A stretch of 64,000 nt of DNA, taken from Rotaria sordida (taxonomy: Eukaryota; Rotifera; Eurotatoria; Philodinida; Philodinidae). The notes below the pieces were generated by a model. It was not told the origin of the DNA. It ran no database searches and was given only the letters and a program-made list of their open reading frames with translations. This document shows positions 38,969-50,206 of the stretch, piece after piece (position 1 is the first letter of the stretch; every line of letters starts with the position of its first letter). Location of the stretch: NCBI GenBank assembly GCA_905250125.1, contig CAJNOL010000060.1:1-64000 (forward strand). The letters run 5' to 3'. A program made the position numbers and the translations under genes.

Positions 38969-40468
38969 GCTTTTTATTCAAATATTGTTGTTAGTGGTTA
39001 TATATGAATAAAAAAAAATAAGCAAAAGAACCGAGAACGTTGTGTACAGAGACGAGTTTCATAGCAGAGGCTTTACAGAAAGATTGATGAAAGATACAGT
39101 AAAAAGTTAATTTAAAAAAGAAAATAATTCATGTTTCTGTTTTAAAAAATCCTTTTAATTTTTTTCTTTTTGTCTAAATTAATTCGTTTATATCTATAAA
39201 TTTGTCATAGAGGTCACTGATAGTTATAATTAAATGAATTGGCCGACATAGAAGAAGAAGAAATGAAGAGTTTTTAATATGATCGATCATAATAAAAAGA
39301 AATATTTCAAAACAAAAGTCAATTAATATACTTTTCTTGATTAGTATCCTGGCTACATGTAAATCATTTTCTTACTTTAAGAAAACCAAGCACAAAACAC
39401 AATATTACCATTTTCCAGCATTCTATTACTCTTGGATAAAAACTGTTCAGACATAGTAAGAGACTGTGGGAAACATTTTGTACGAATCAGCTTTGCGAAA
39501 TTCGTCTTTATTGGATGTAGAATTTCACACTGATCATGAATATTACCTTTAATTTTTAAAAAGATCAAGTTTTGTCTGAGTAAACTAAGTTTTACTGCAG
39601 AAATGGCATTTCAACAGAGATTTAAATTTAACCATCAGTCAGTACTAAAAAAAAACTCTGACATACTCAAACATAAGTTTTCATAGAGAAAAACGTAAAG
39701 TTCTACCTGTTACATACAAAATGATGATATTAAATAATCACAGTTGACCTCATTCAAATTCGAAACTAAAAGGTTAGTAGTAAATCGATGTTTTGTTGCA
39801 CATTGGCAATTTTTCTATTCGACAACTCGATTTTCATCTAATGTGTTTTACACGTGATTCAATGCGTTTTTCATACTGATTTTGAAAACGAGTTCAAAAT
39901 TGATGAAATAGGCTCGGAAAACATTCATTTTAGGTAAAAACTGAAAAATTCATTATTAAAGCTCTAAAGTAGATTTGAATTTTAATTCACACACTATATT
40001 TGAAATCAATTGTGAAAACTATATATAATAAATTATATCATGCAAATATGAATAATTGTTTTTGTTCAATATCTGAGCTTGGGTTCTTCCGAAAAGACCG
40101 TAAAAAATTACTATCAACACCCACAAATAATATCAAACTAGTGGAAACACCAAGAAAATCTTCAGTTGAATCTGTCAACAAGGAATATGATGTATTTACA
40201 GACATTCAACCACATAAGTAAACTTAACACCATATTCGACCTTTTCTTGTCTGGATTTGTTTCCAAACTTGTGTTGTATCACTGATTGGTTCTGTTAAAT
40301 ACAAAATTCTATTCTCTATCGAATGGTACCAATTTCAATAGGTATTATCGGACAAAGAATGTGTTGATGAGGTTACGTTACTGTTGCTACCTCAAGTAGA
40401 ACAATTCTTTGTATCTTAAACTATATTTCAAGTTACTAAATGTCGAAATTCAATGTATCTACAAGGTA

Positions 40469-41402
40469 TTAACCTCTTGTAAGAGTTTTGAATCTGATAA
40501 AATCCGCTTGTTCGTATAATCCAGTTGAATAATTCCACTCATTAATCATGAGAGCAACATTACAATATACAAAATTCGTGATATGGAATTTACTGCATGT
40601 AACTTTCAAATTTAGTTGAAGTTTTCGGTTTATTATTGATGCATTTAATGCCTCTGTATAGGATGAGATTAATATCAAATTTCGTGTAGCGGGATATTCA
40701 ATTTTCGTCAAGATTTCAGAATGCAATGATAATGTACAGCAGCTGTTAGAGACATGTATTTTTTTCTTATATGTGCAGTAGAGTCGAAAGTTTGGGTGAA
40801 GTAAGTGCGAAAAAGTATATTATAGAGAAAATATTCTTGTACATGCAGAGTAGAAAAAAGTATTCGCATAAAACGATGATTTTGATAGAAAAGAACCATG
40901 TTTAAATTATCAAATTGCAAAACAAAACAAAAAGAAGCGCAGAATCTCAATGAGTTTGTATAACAAGGCATGCAAAATAATAACAATGAGAAGCATAAAA
41001 TATAAACAATAAGATAAAGAATAGTTTAGATGGGTATTAAATCATGATAGAGAGTTATACGTACGTATGAAATCGAAGAAGTATCAGATCTCCGGTTGGA
41101 ATATTACCTAAATTCGCAAAGCATTAATAGCAAAAATGTCTTTTAACAGTCCATTATACTGAAAACATCTTTGAGGATGCACATTATTAAATCGAACAGA
41201 GATACTATTGTTTATCTTGATAATTGCGATGATTTGACTTTCTGTATTATTAGAGCCAGCAAAAAGATTGTATCTGAACAGAGAAAGTTTTGAAAAATTT
41301 GGGAGGATAAATTAGATCAACCTACTCATATTGACTATTGTATAATGGATCAAGTAATTTCACCATCAGCGGTTCGTCTATTTCAATTCTGATAATTACG
41401 AA
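40469..41402 (-). pseudogene. Candidate coding fragments of an unrecognised (possibly broken) gene
   Basis: Three stretches read like exons. 41402-41338 encodes VIIRIEIDEPLMVKLLDP... and ends at a good donor (gagtaggt). An acceptor (ctgttcag) near 41283 opens YNLFAGSNNTESQIIAIIKI and runs to about 41117. A segment near 41100 gives GNIPTGDLILLRFHT, followed by the donor gtacgt. Further down, 40726-40469 is an open frame with several N-glycosylation-type sites. The second and third pieces cannot be joined in frame with ordinary splice sites, because an in-frame TAG stands at the junction. PTGDLILLRFHT is faintly like the end of a CUB domain. Either a degraded gene or a fast-evolving extracellular one. 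Confidence 0.25.
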
Positions 41403-41993
41403 AGGTGACACATATTTTAAGTATTGTATATGTATCAGAGATGGGATCGATTCGCGTTTTTCTGGAACCGAACCGAACCGATTTGATTTCTTAAAAAGTT
41501 CAAATTAAACCGAGTCAAAACTTATAAGCTAACTAATTAGCAGAGTGTCCCGTAAGCCATAATAACTGTATAAATGTATTTAATTTCATTAACGATCAAG
41601 TTTAATCTAAAATTTTTTCCTATTTGAAAGAGGAAATTAATGCTAGATTTTTTTTTGAAATGTACTAACGACTATTTTTTGAATAACTTTTGATCACTTT
41701 GAGTTATCGAGCTGCAGTTTTCACTGTTCCATAGAGTAAGACGGGAAACATCTACCTATATAAGTTTCATTGGGTCGTGACTTTTCATCATAATCTTATC
41801 GGGACTGGGGACTTTTTCGATATCACATTCCTAAGATCTTCATGATTATTTCAAATCGAATTATCTCAAATTGTAGCCCATACATTATTCTATATGAGGT
41901 ATAATTTACAGAATTTTCTATTGCATCCTTGAAGAATGAGACGTTCTATACTGAACTACTCAGAAATACCTCCATATACGGAATAAATGTGTA

Positions 41994-42221
41994 TCACTCA
42001 TAGATATTCAACTTTTTACTGATGTAAAATTGACTAGTGACATTTTTCTTCTTTGAAAAACTTGTCGAAAGATAGTCACGTATGTGTTCATCATGGTCTC
42101 CAGGTTCGGCAATAGTCAACCAAAGAGTGCATTCGCTTTCTTCTTGTAGTATCGGACTAAGAGAAGCCGATGAAATAGACAAGAATAGAAAACATAATTG
42201 AAGAATGAGGATTTTTGTCAA
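41994..42221 (-). CDS. Putative small secreted protein, copy 1
   Basis: A 75-residue open frame that starts in the spacer and runs through the left arm. The first 20 residues, MTKILILQLCFLFLSISSAS, form a convincing signal peptide (basic start, hydrophobic core, small residues before a cut near SSA-S). The mature part contains ESECTLWLTIAEPGD and ends KKLNIYE, with one cysteine. No family recognised. The signal-peptide part is missing from the other arm. It could be a real two-part gene product or an accident of the duplication. Confidence 0.35.
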   Translation of the reverse strand: MTKILILQLCFLFLSISSASLSPILQEESECTLWLTIAEPGDHDEHIRDYLSTSFSKKKNVTSQFYISKKLNIYE

Positions 42222-42420
42222 GTATCATCCATGTTTTCAATATTGTCATCTTCATGCTCATCTCGATCTTGTTCTTGATATTCATCTTAATCGCTATCTT
42301 GATCCGTGCATAGACAGTAATGAACAGAAATGTTCAGGGCGATGCTGCGAACAAGTCAATAGCAAATCATATTTCACTACAACTGTGCATCCTGATTAAT
42401 GCATTGAATTTTTTTTGTAG

Positions 42421-42582
42421 GCCAATACTGCAAGAAGAAAGCGAATGCACTCTTTGGTTGACTATTGCCGAACCTGGAGACTATGATCAACACATACGTG
42501 ACTATCTTTCGACAAGCTTTTCAAAGAAGAAAAATGTCACTAATCAATTTTGCATCAGTAAAAAGTTGAATATCTATGAGTG
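42421..42582 (+). pseudogene. Copy 2 of the same coding segment, without signal peptide
   Basis: Encodes the mature segment again (PILQEESECTLWLTIAEPGD onward) with four amino-acid differences from copy 1: His/Tyr, Glu/Gln, Ser/Asn and Tyr/Cys, plus three silent changes. It lies directly behind a splice-acceptor-like gtag, so it could be a terminal exon of an unidentified upstream exon; otherwise it is a fragment. Confidence 0.3.
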
Positions 42583-43691
42583 ATACACATTTATTCCTTG
42601 TATGAAGGTATTTCTGAGTAGTTCAGTATAGAACGTCTCATTCTTCAAGGATGCAATAGAAAATTCTGAACATTATACCCCATATAGAACAATGTATGGG
42701 CTACAATCTGAGATAATTTGATTCGAAATTATCATGAAGATCTTAGGAATGTGACATCGAAAAAGTCCCCAGTCTCAATAAGATCATGATAATAATTCAG
42801 AACCTCAATGAAACTTATATAGATAGATGTTCTCCATCTTACTCTATGGAACAGCGAAAACCGCAGCTCGATAGCTTAAAGTGATCAAAAGTTATTCAAA
42901 AAATAGTCGTTAGTACTTTAAAAAAGATCCGACATTAGTAGACGTCTCAATATGCATGATGAGCAACAAGATCAGCACTTCCTTGACCAAAATATTCCAC
43001 AAAACAAATTCGGAGTTGATTGAAAAGCTTATAAAAGTGTTTGATGATATCGTACATGACACACTTGAAAGTCGTTTGGTATGACAGAGAAAATCAGAAT
43101 TACCTTAAGAGATCATTCATACGGAACGATAATTAGATTCACACGTGTTTTTTCACACGAAGAGGATCATAAATAAATGACATTCATCTTTCTATTTGCT
43201 AATTTCATAGATCTGATATCTTACTATCGAGATGAGAGCTTGAGAATGTGGATATTTAATTAACCCGCACCCACATTCACAACAATCAGCGAATCTTTTA
43301 GTGATTAAATGCATTTACTTGCTGACTTCTCGTAATGATGACCACCATTGAATAATTGCTCATCTGTCACTTTAATATTTACCGACTTTCTGATCACCGA
43401 ATGTGCAACTTACTACAATCATGGTGCATCGCTAGACGATAATTGTTCTGCCATAGCACATATTAGTCTGTCTCTCGTAATACTACGTAGAAAAACTCGT
43501 TTAAATTTTTTTTACGACTGCAAAAGTATACTGCAATGCTATAACAATTGAATCATGAAAAATCTCTAAATGGAATATTATACGTTTCACAAAATTCTGC
43601 GTCAGAATGACTTATTTTATTTCTTCAGCAAAATCGATTGACAGATATCCGAAATCGACTCTAACAGATATTTATCGATCATACCATCAAT

Positions 43692-44534
43692 TTACTGTCG
43701 CGTTTCATACAATGATGCATCGTCAGAGAAGATCCAAGCATTTTGTTCACCTTTCGATAAAAAAGAAGCGAGTCCATTTTTCGACAGAGTCCATTTGTCG
43801 TCCACTAATTCGAAATGAGTCAAGCTGCAGACACCTGCTCGAATCGGAAGCATGTCCCATGCAGCAATATCGCTCTTCTCTTGGTTCATTGTGGTCTCAA
43901 CTTCTTCCTTCTTAATCACTTTCTGGTTTTGTTCTCTACCGATTATCGCTAATGCTCTGGCTCCTTCGATTAGTGGTGCTGCGTGAGTCACAATTAAGAT
44001 ATTACAGTCGTCTGTATGAGCATCCAGTGTACTCTGTATAACTCGTCTCAACCGGTCTCGTAACTGTTGACGAGTTTCTATTTTCATTTGCAAATAATAA
44101 TCAGCTTTGATTACACTGTCATAATCTTCATCGAAGTATGCAATGTTTTGCGAGATCTCAGAGAGTTTATCCAAAGGTCGATATATAGTATTTTGATCCC
44201 ATGCAGGGACGACGTTGGGAAAGAAATACTCGCCATATCCTGGTTCCAATCGAATTTTTGTAATTTCATCAGTTGATGAAATATTCTTATTCAATTCATG
44301 GGCTACTTGCAGTGCTGTTTGAATAGTGCGCAAAAATGGTGATACATAGATGTGAGTTATTCGTGGTTGTAGTTTGGCAACATATACTCCAAGTTCATGT
44401 GCTTGCTGAAGACCATAATTCGATAGTGGAGGGTCAGTGCGACGCTCAGCAGTTTCCATCCACGTCTTATTGATCCAATCGATGCGTTCACCATGTCGCA
44501 CGAAATAAATATTTTTCTTTCGTAGCGTTGTCAT
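43692..44534 (-). CDS. Histidine phosphatase superfamily protein (phosphoglycerate-mutase-like, UBASH3-type)
   Basis: Intronless, 280 residues from the chosen start. Motifs of the family: KKNIYFVRHGERIDWINKTW with the phosphorylated histidine in RHG, DPPLSNYGLQQAHELG, SPFLRTIQTALQVA (second catalytic arginine), RLEPGYGEYF (acid near the active site) and ILIVTHAAPL with the second catalytic histidine. The RHGERxD start and the EPG box resemble the C-terminal phosphatase domain of UBASH3/TULA proteins and related ecdysteroid-phosphate phosphatases; no UBA or SH3 domain is present. The frame stays open upstream to 44765, but those 77 residues are low in conservation, so I start at the Met 44534 just before the domain. 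All catalytic residues are present. The lack of introns and the somewhat richer GC set it apart from its neighbours. Confidence 0.85.
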   Translation of the reverse strand: MTTLRKKNIYFVRHGERIDWINKTWMETAERRTDPPLSNYGLQQAHELGVYVAKLQPRITHIYVSPFLRTIQTALQVAHELNKNISSTDEITKIRLEPGYGEYFFPNVVPAWDQNTIYRPLDKLSEISQNIAYFDEDYDSVIKADYYLQMKIETRQQLRDRLRRVIQSTLDAHTDDCNILIVTHAAPLIEGARALAIIGREQNQKVIKKEEVETTMNQEKSDIAAWDMLPIRAGVCSLTHFELVDDKWTLSKNGLASFLSKGEQNAWIFSDDASLYETRQ

Positions 44535-47041
44535 CGTCGTCACTTTGTGCATATGTATGTGTAGAGACATACATGTTTTTATATTGATTGCAATTTTTCT
44601 GTTCGTTCTGTTCGTCGAGAATAACAAGTATCGATAAGTGTACATTGGACCGACCTTGATACTTCTATGATGTAATGTGTTAGAATGAGTCACAATGTGA
44701 TACGATTGTTGGTAATGCACCAATAATTTGTTATCGGTATCGTAGCGATAGTATGTGCAGAACAAGCGCTAGACGATAGAATTCTAAGCCTTCATTGCTA
44801 GCAATAAAAATCAGTTCCTTAAATCTATTCTCTCATGTACACCTCATAATCTTTACCATGTTGTCATTATCGAAAACCTTGAGGATGAAAACAGACATAT
44901 AGCTATCAAGACTGGTTTCAACTTTGTTGGAAAAAAAATCTTTGCAGTAACATTGGCCTCACTTCTGAAAGTAGAATGTGCTGGCTTTTAAAACTTCATT
45001 AACAAAACTCATTTTAATAATTTTTTTTTCTTTTTATTGATTGTTCATTAAAGAAAATTGTATATTTGTTTTTTTTTTCATTAATAGGACACGGTCAGAG
45101 CAAAGGTGGTATAGGCAGAATAACGAAATACTCTAACGATTTGTTACGTTCATTATGTGGGATACAATTATGACTAAAATAAGTTTATCGTAAGTCGTCG
45201 TATATGCCTCGTAAGAAACTAACATCGGAATAATCTATACACCTGTTTTCAACTGTTTAATCCATAATACGATGTTGTATATAGAACTTTATTTATAAAG
45301 TTAAATCAGTCAGAGTTTATATTTATTCACCTAAATTTGTTTGCTATCCCGTACATTACAAAAAGAGCAGCTATATATATATATATATATATGGTTTAAT
45401 GAGCACACCTAGATATGAAAATGTCCAAAGAAGAGTAGAGAAAAAGCCTACCGACAATGCAAAACAATAGTGACAAGATTGAAATATACCATGAGAGACA
45501 ATCAGATGAATGAAAGAGAATAGTGAGCATACACTTGTGATAACACTAACTCTTATGAACTGCATTTGGAATGATACTAGCCGTACTATTGGTTGCGTTA
45601 GAAAATCATTTCAAGGCTAAAATTCATCAATTCCATCTGACGTATTCACAGTATAAATATCTGGGGATGTATTATAATTTTCTCTATAAAACAGTTGTTA
45701 TACTGTTAATACTTGTAAATGAAGATAAAAATTTACGCATAACTCTTGATTTTTACTAACGTGACTTCCAAATATTGAGTATCAAACATGGAACATATTG
45801 ATAAAAGACAAACTTCTACGGAATTGTTGAGAGAACTAGAGAAAAGAACTCTTTTTTTTTCATTGGACACTGCGTCGAATAAGATCAGAATTTGAGAAGC
45901 ATTTTCTGGATGCCAACTAGAAACAAAAAGAATTTACATGCTAGATTCTACTCACGAATAACAAATGAACAACGAAATAGAATCATGAACAAATACATAG
46001 TTTGTATCAATTGCTTAACAATTGGGCTGATTGTGACCGAAATAATTTTCTCTACTTCAGTTTAGATTAGCATGGTATTGATCAAGTCCATTTAAGAGAG
46101 AATTCTTGCTAACTCCCTCCTAATTTGAACAACAATATGTTTCGTTCTTACAATAGTAGAGAAAACTCTTACTGAAATCTAATTGACTTGGAGCTTATTC
46201 ATTTCAATCAGTCGAGTTTGAGCAGAGTTTTTTGCACTCTTATAAACATAAAACATATTCATGTCCGAGCTTATCAAAGGTTCTTTCCTAAATGACTCGA
46301 ACAACACAATGCTCAATTCGCACAGAAGTAGAGAAAAACTCGAAATTAAATAATATTTGCCTCATGCAACTACTTCATACTTAACCTAATTAAGTTGAAT
46401 TAAAAAATGCTTCACCCTTAAGTTCTCATCAGAACATAGTTCGTGTGATGTCGCTCGATAGAATTGCACAACAACTATCAATTGTTAATCGCTACGTGAT
46501 TTCTAAAGAACAGTTTAAGATTTTTGTTCGATATGGCATGTACGCTGTGATTATATACAGCACTTCTTTTATGAAAAATTGTTTCATTCGTGCAACATGT
46601 CAATCGTCTCTCTTATCAAAACGACGAGAGAGGCGTAAACTATTTTGATTGGAAAACTTCTATTGGTTCAAAACAGCCATTATTGTATCTCTATCGTCAT
46701 CCATCAAAGATGATTTCAGAAAAAAACAAGTTGGACAAGGAAAACATTCTACTAAAATATATATTCCTCTTTATAACTTCGAATGATAAGAATAAGAATC
46801 TTCGAAAAAATTTTGTAACTTGTGGCTCCCTCACAACGGAATCCTTCGCTATTGATTCGATGAGTCACCAAACTCCAACTAACTGTGTAATATTTTGATT
46901 TTGTTAGTTCATTCCATTTCGTCTATGTTAATACACTCAGCTCTTTTCCGGTGCTGATTAAACGAACAGTGAAAAGAATAAAATGTTTGTATTTTTCAAA
47001 ACAAATTTTAATTCATAATTTATTTTTTGTCGTATTATTAG
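44535..47041. other. Region upstream of the PELP1-like gene
   Basis: Contains the promoter of the histidine phosphatase and, somewhere before 47042, the missing first exon(s) of the PELP1-like gene. Open frames at 45571-45759, 46445-46648 and 46590-46898 show no recognised family. An (AT)n run lies at 45371-45392. Confidence 0.5.
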
Positions 47042-50000
47042 GTCAACAGGAAATACACTTGTGGAACTTCATCAATTTTTTGAAGATGATCCAGATGATT
47101 ATCAATTGGAGATGGAAGCTGAAGTTCGGCTTAAAGCTCTTTATTCGTGTCTTGTTGTAAAGATTTTTTTTTTAATTTTGTTTTATTCATTATAATAATA
47201 AAAACAAAAACATTGTTTTTTTTTTCCATCGAATTAGAATGCAACATCAAGAACAATGTTACAAATTGGTTTAAGTGGTTTATTAACATATCTTAAAGCA
47301 TCTCAACGAAGTCCTATTATTGATGAATTACTTTTATCAAAAGATTATATTTCAGAAATTATTACTATTGCTGCTGATCATTTTACAACAGTTAGTTGAA
47401 AGATATTATTCGATAGTGTATATTTATATTACAATAATTAGAGTTATTTGAAGAAAAATATTGTAGATTTCTAGTATAGATGTAAAAATTAATATATAAG
47501 AAAAAGGAGTAGATTTCTTTTCGTTTCACTTGACAGTTTAAAATTATATAAAAGAAATTATCATATATTTTTAATTTTAAGACAATACAAAAGTATTGAA
47601 TAAATTCTTTTGATTTTATTGAATATGATAAATATCGATTTTTATTGTATTTTTTTTTTAAATGTTTCTCAAATAAAACAATCTGCAATATTAGATAATT
47701 CATATAATATAACCATATTCCTTTTAGTTTTTAATATTGTAATTTTCCTAGAATTTTAAGATCCTTCATATGATCTATGGAAAAAGAGAACTTTTCTAAG
47801 GGCCGACTATTATGACTTAGGATACTGCCGAAATTTTCGATTTCGATTCTTTTTTTCAAGATATTCCCATGTTATCTTACAAATAAAATTTTAGCAATAG
47901 ATTAAGAAGGAATAAATTAATTTTTTTTCCCACCAGACATTATCTTTCAAATACTTGGATCTTATGAGAAAATTTTAAAATCTGTAATAAGAGATTCTAT
48001 CCTTATAGAAATCCTTCTTGTTAATACCAAAAGTATTTTGGATTACGAAAAATTACCAAAATCATATATAAATTTTTTGTTTTAGGCACCATTACTTTCA
48101 GCAACATGTCTTTATGAATGTATGTTGCATTATCCAAAAAAATTTTCACCATTTCTCATTGTATGTAATAATATAATTTATTAAATGTATCAATTAACAA
48201 TTTCTTATTTTTTTTTTTTTTTTTTTTTTTGAAGAATAAATTTCGTCCATTATTACCTCGTATTATCTATAAAAAAATGTCTGGTCCAAGCGAGGTAGAA
48301 AAAATTTCATTTGAACATTCAAAAAACAAATAAAAAGAAATTTTTATTGAATAGATTTGTTGCAAATGTATTGCTCATTTATCTGTACTTGGAATACCAT
48401 CAACTTCAAAACAAGCTAAATCATGGAAAAATGAATATGATCGATATCTTAAAATAGCTTCTCTTCTTATTGATCAACTTTATTCAGGAATAAATGGTAA
48501 TAAAAAGTCGAATATCTTTTTATTTATTTAAATTTATTCTATTCTATTAGATTATCTTTGTTCGGATGTAACTGATATTGAAACAACATTAACAGCTGAA
48601 ATTGGTGATGTTATTTCATCAACTGATTATGCAGCTATTTTTTCTAATTGTTGTAATATATTAAGATATCTTTTATAGTAAAAAATTTTAATTTTTTAAT
48701 TTAATAAAAAAAATTATTAATTTATATATTAGTGTGCAATTGGAATCTCCAGTAACAGTGGCATGTGAACGAACATTTAAATTAATATCAAAAGTCATAT
48801 CGATTAATGGTCAACAATTTGTAAGAAGAATTTTGTTTTTTTTTTTCAATGTTATAAATGAATGCATTATAGATATAGTAAATAGATTTCGTTTTTAAAC
48901 ATGATTTTGAATCTATAGTAGTGCTTAAATTTAATCATACGCTAAACATACTTCACATTTCATTCTTTTCAATATAAAAAATATTTTAACAAAGTTCCAC
49001 TTGTGTTTCAGTCAAAACATTGTAAAAAATGCAGATTTTCGGATAAAAGAATAAACTAAGAAAGTTTTTAATTGTAATGATCAATTTTGAATGAAATTAC
49101 AACATACCATTTGTAGTAGTTCGAATCCGGTAGAGTAAATACAAAACATATAGAACTAATAAACTATAAAAATATGGCTATATTTTGACCAAAACCGCAA
49201 CTCAATTTTTTGAAATTATCTTGATATATTAGAAAAACAAGATGATTGGTTAGGTGTAAGGGCGCACAATGTAAGTGTAAATACTGACAGTGAGTCACCG
49301 ACATCATTAGCGTTCGCTACAACATTGAAACACTAACTCCATCAAACATACTCTTTTTTGTAGTGGTGCGTCAGTAAACTGAAACTGCACATTCCCCCTA
49401 GTTAGTTATATGATCAATTTTGAGCATCACTGTATTTTGAAAAAAAACTTGTTTCTCTTGATAAATCAACATATCGATGAAAAATCAAATAGAAACCAAT
49501 ATAGAAGTCTTGATAAGATCAATTAAGAGAAAGAAATGTGTTATTTTTGTTTTTCAAGAACTTGAAAAAATATATTCGACAAAATATTTCGATTGATATC
49601 AATTTTAATTTGATTCTCGAAATTTTTAATTCGAGAATAAATTTAAGTTTATTGTAATTATTTTATTTAGAATACACTTCATCGTAAACAACATTTACCA
49701 ACATTGCTTGGTTCTTGCGTTCAATTATGTGATACACTTGTTACTTTGTATGTTATTATTTCTTTTCTTTTCTTTTTTTTTGTCACTTTGCTTTAATTTT
49801 ATTTAGTAATCCATCATCATTTATGTTTAATATTCGATCAATATTTACATTATTTATTTCATTACTTGATCTTGTACGTCCACAAGCTGAATATTTGTAA
49901 ATATTTTCTTCTTTTTTGTTTTTCTATAATTTGTCAATATTTTATTTTTTTTTTAGAACATTATCAATAAATATTTATCAATTATTAACAAATTTATTAG

Positions 50001-50173
50001 CATTATTTCATCGACAAGTACGAATTGATGTTGATATATTACAAAAATTAATTCGTTGGATTATAAATGATTCAACAGTACGTACACGATCAAAAATACC
50101 AATTGCATATTTATCAAGACCAGATCATAATTTATCTCGAATTATAATTAATTGTATGTTTAAGTTTTTATAT

Positions 50174-50206
<33 letters not shown>

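Larger units (their letters stand above)
41639..42937. repeat. Large inverted duplication (arms about 517 bp, spacer about 265 bp)
   Basis: The left arm 41639-42156 is the reverse complement of 42421-42937 with scattered substitutions; the portion nearest the spacer is almost identical. Both arms contain the same short coding sequence reading outward from the spacer. The right arm begins immediately after tttttttgtag, a textbook splice acceptor, so the breakpoint coincides with an exon border. Confidence 0.9.
38969..43691. other. Gene-poor region, 4.7 kb
   Basis: Between the 5' end of ATP5F1A and the histidine phosphatase. Contains codon-like fragments on the minus strand (40469-41402), a plus-strand open frame at 40000-40221 with no recognised family, and the 1.3 kb inverted duplication at 41639-42937. 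Confidence 0.6.

Noticed and set aside
46445-46898. Two overlapping plus-strand open frames before PELP1, considered as its first exon
   Set aside because: No donor that joins the exon at 47042 in the required phase could be assigned with confidence, and the sequence does not resemble the PELP1 N-terminus.
49110-49135. gttcgaatccgg, resembling a tRNA B box
   Set aside because: No A box or foldable acceptor stem at the right distance; also checked near 50972 and 52147 with the same result. No tRNA or rRNA gene found in the window.
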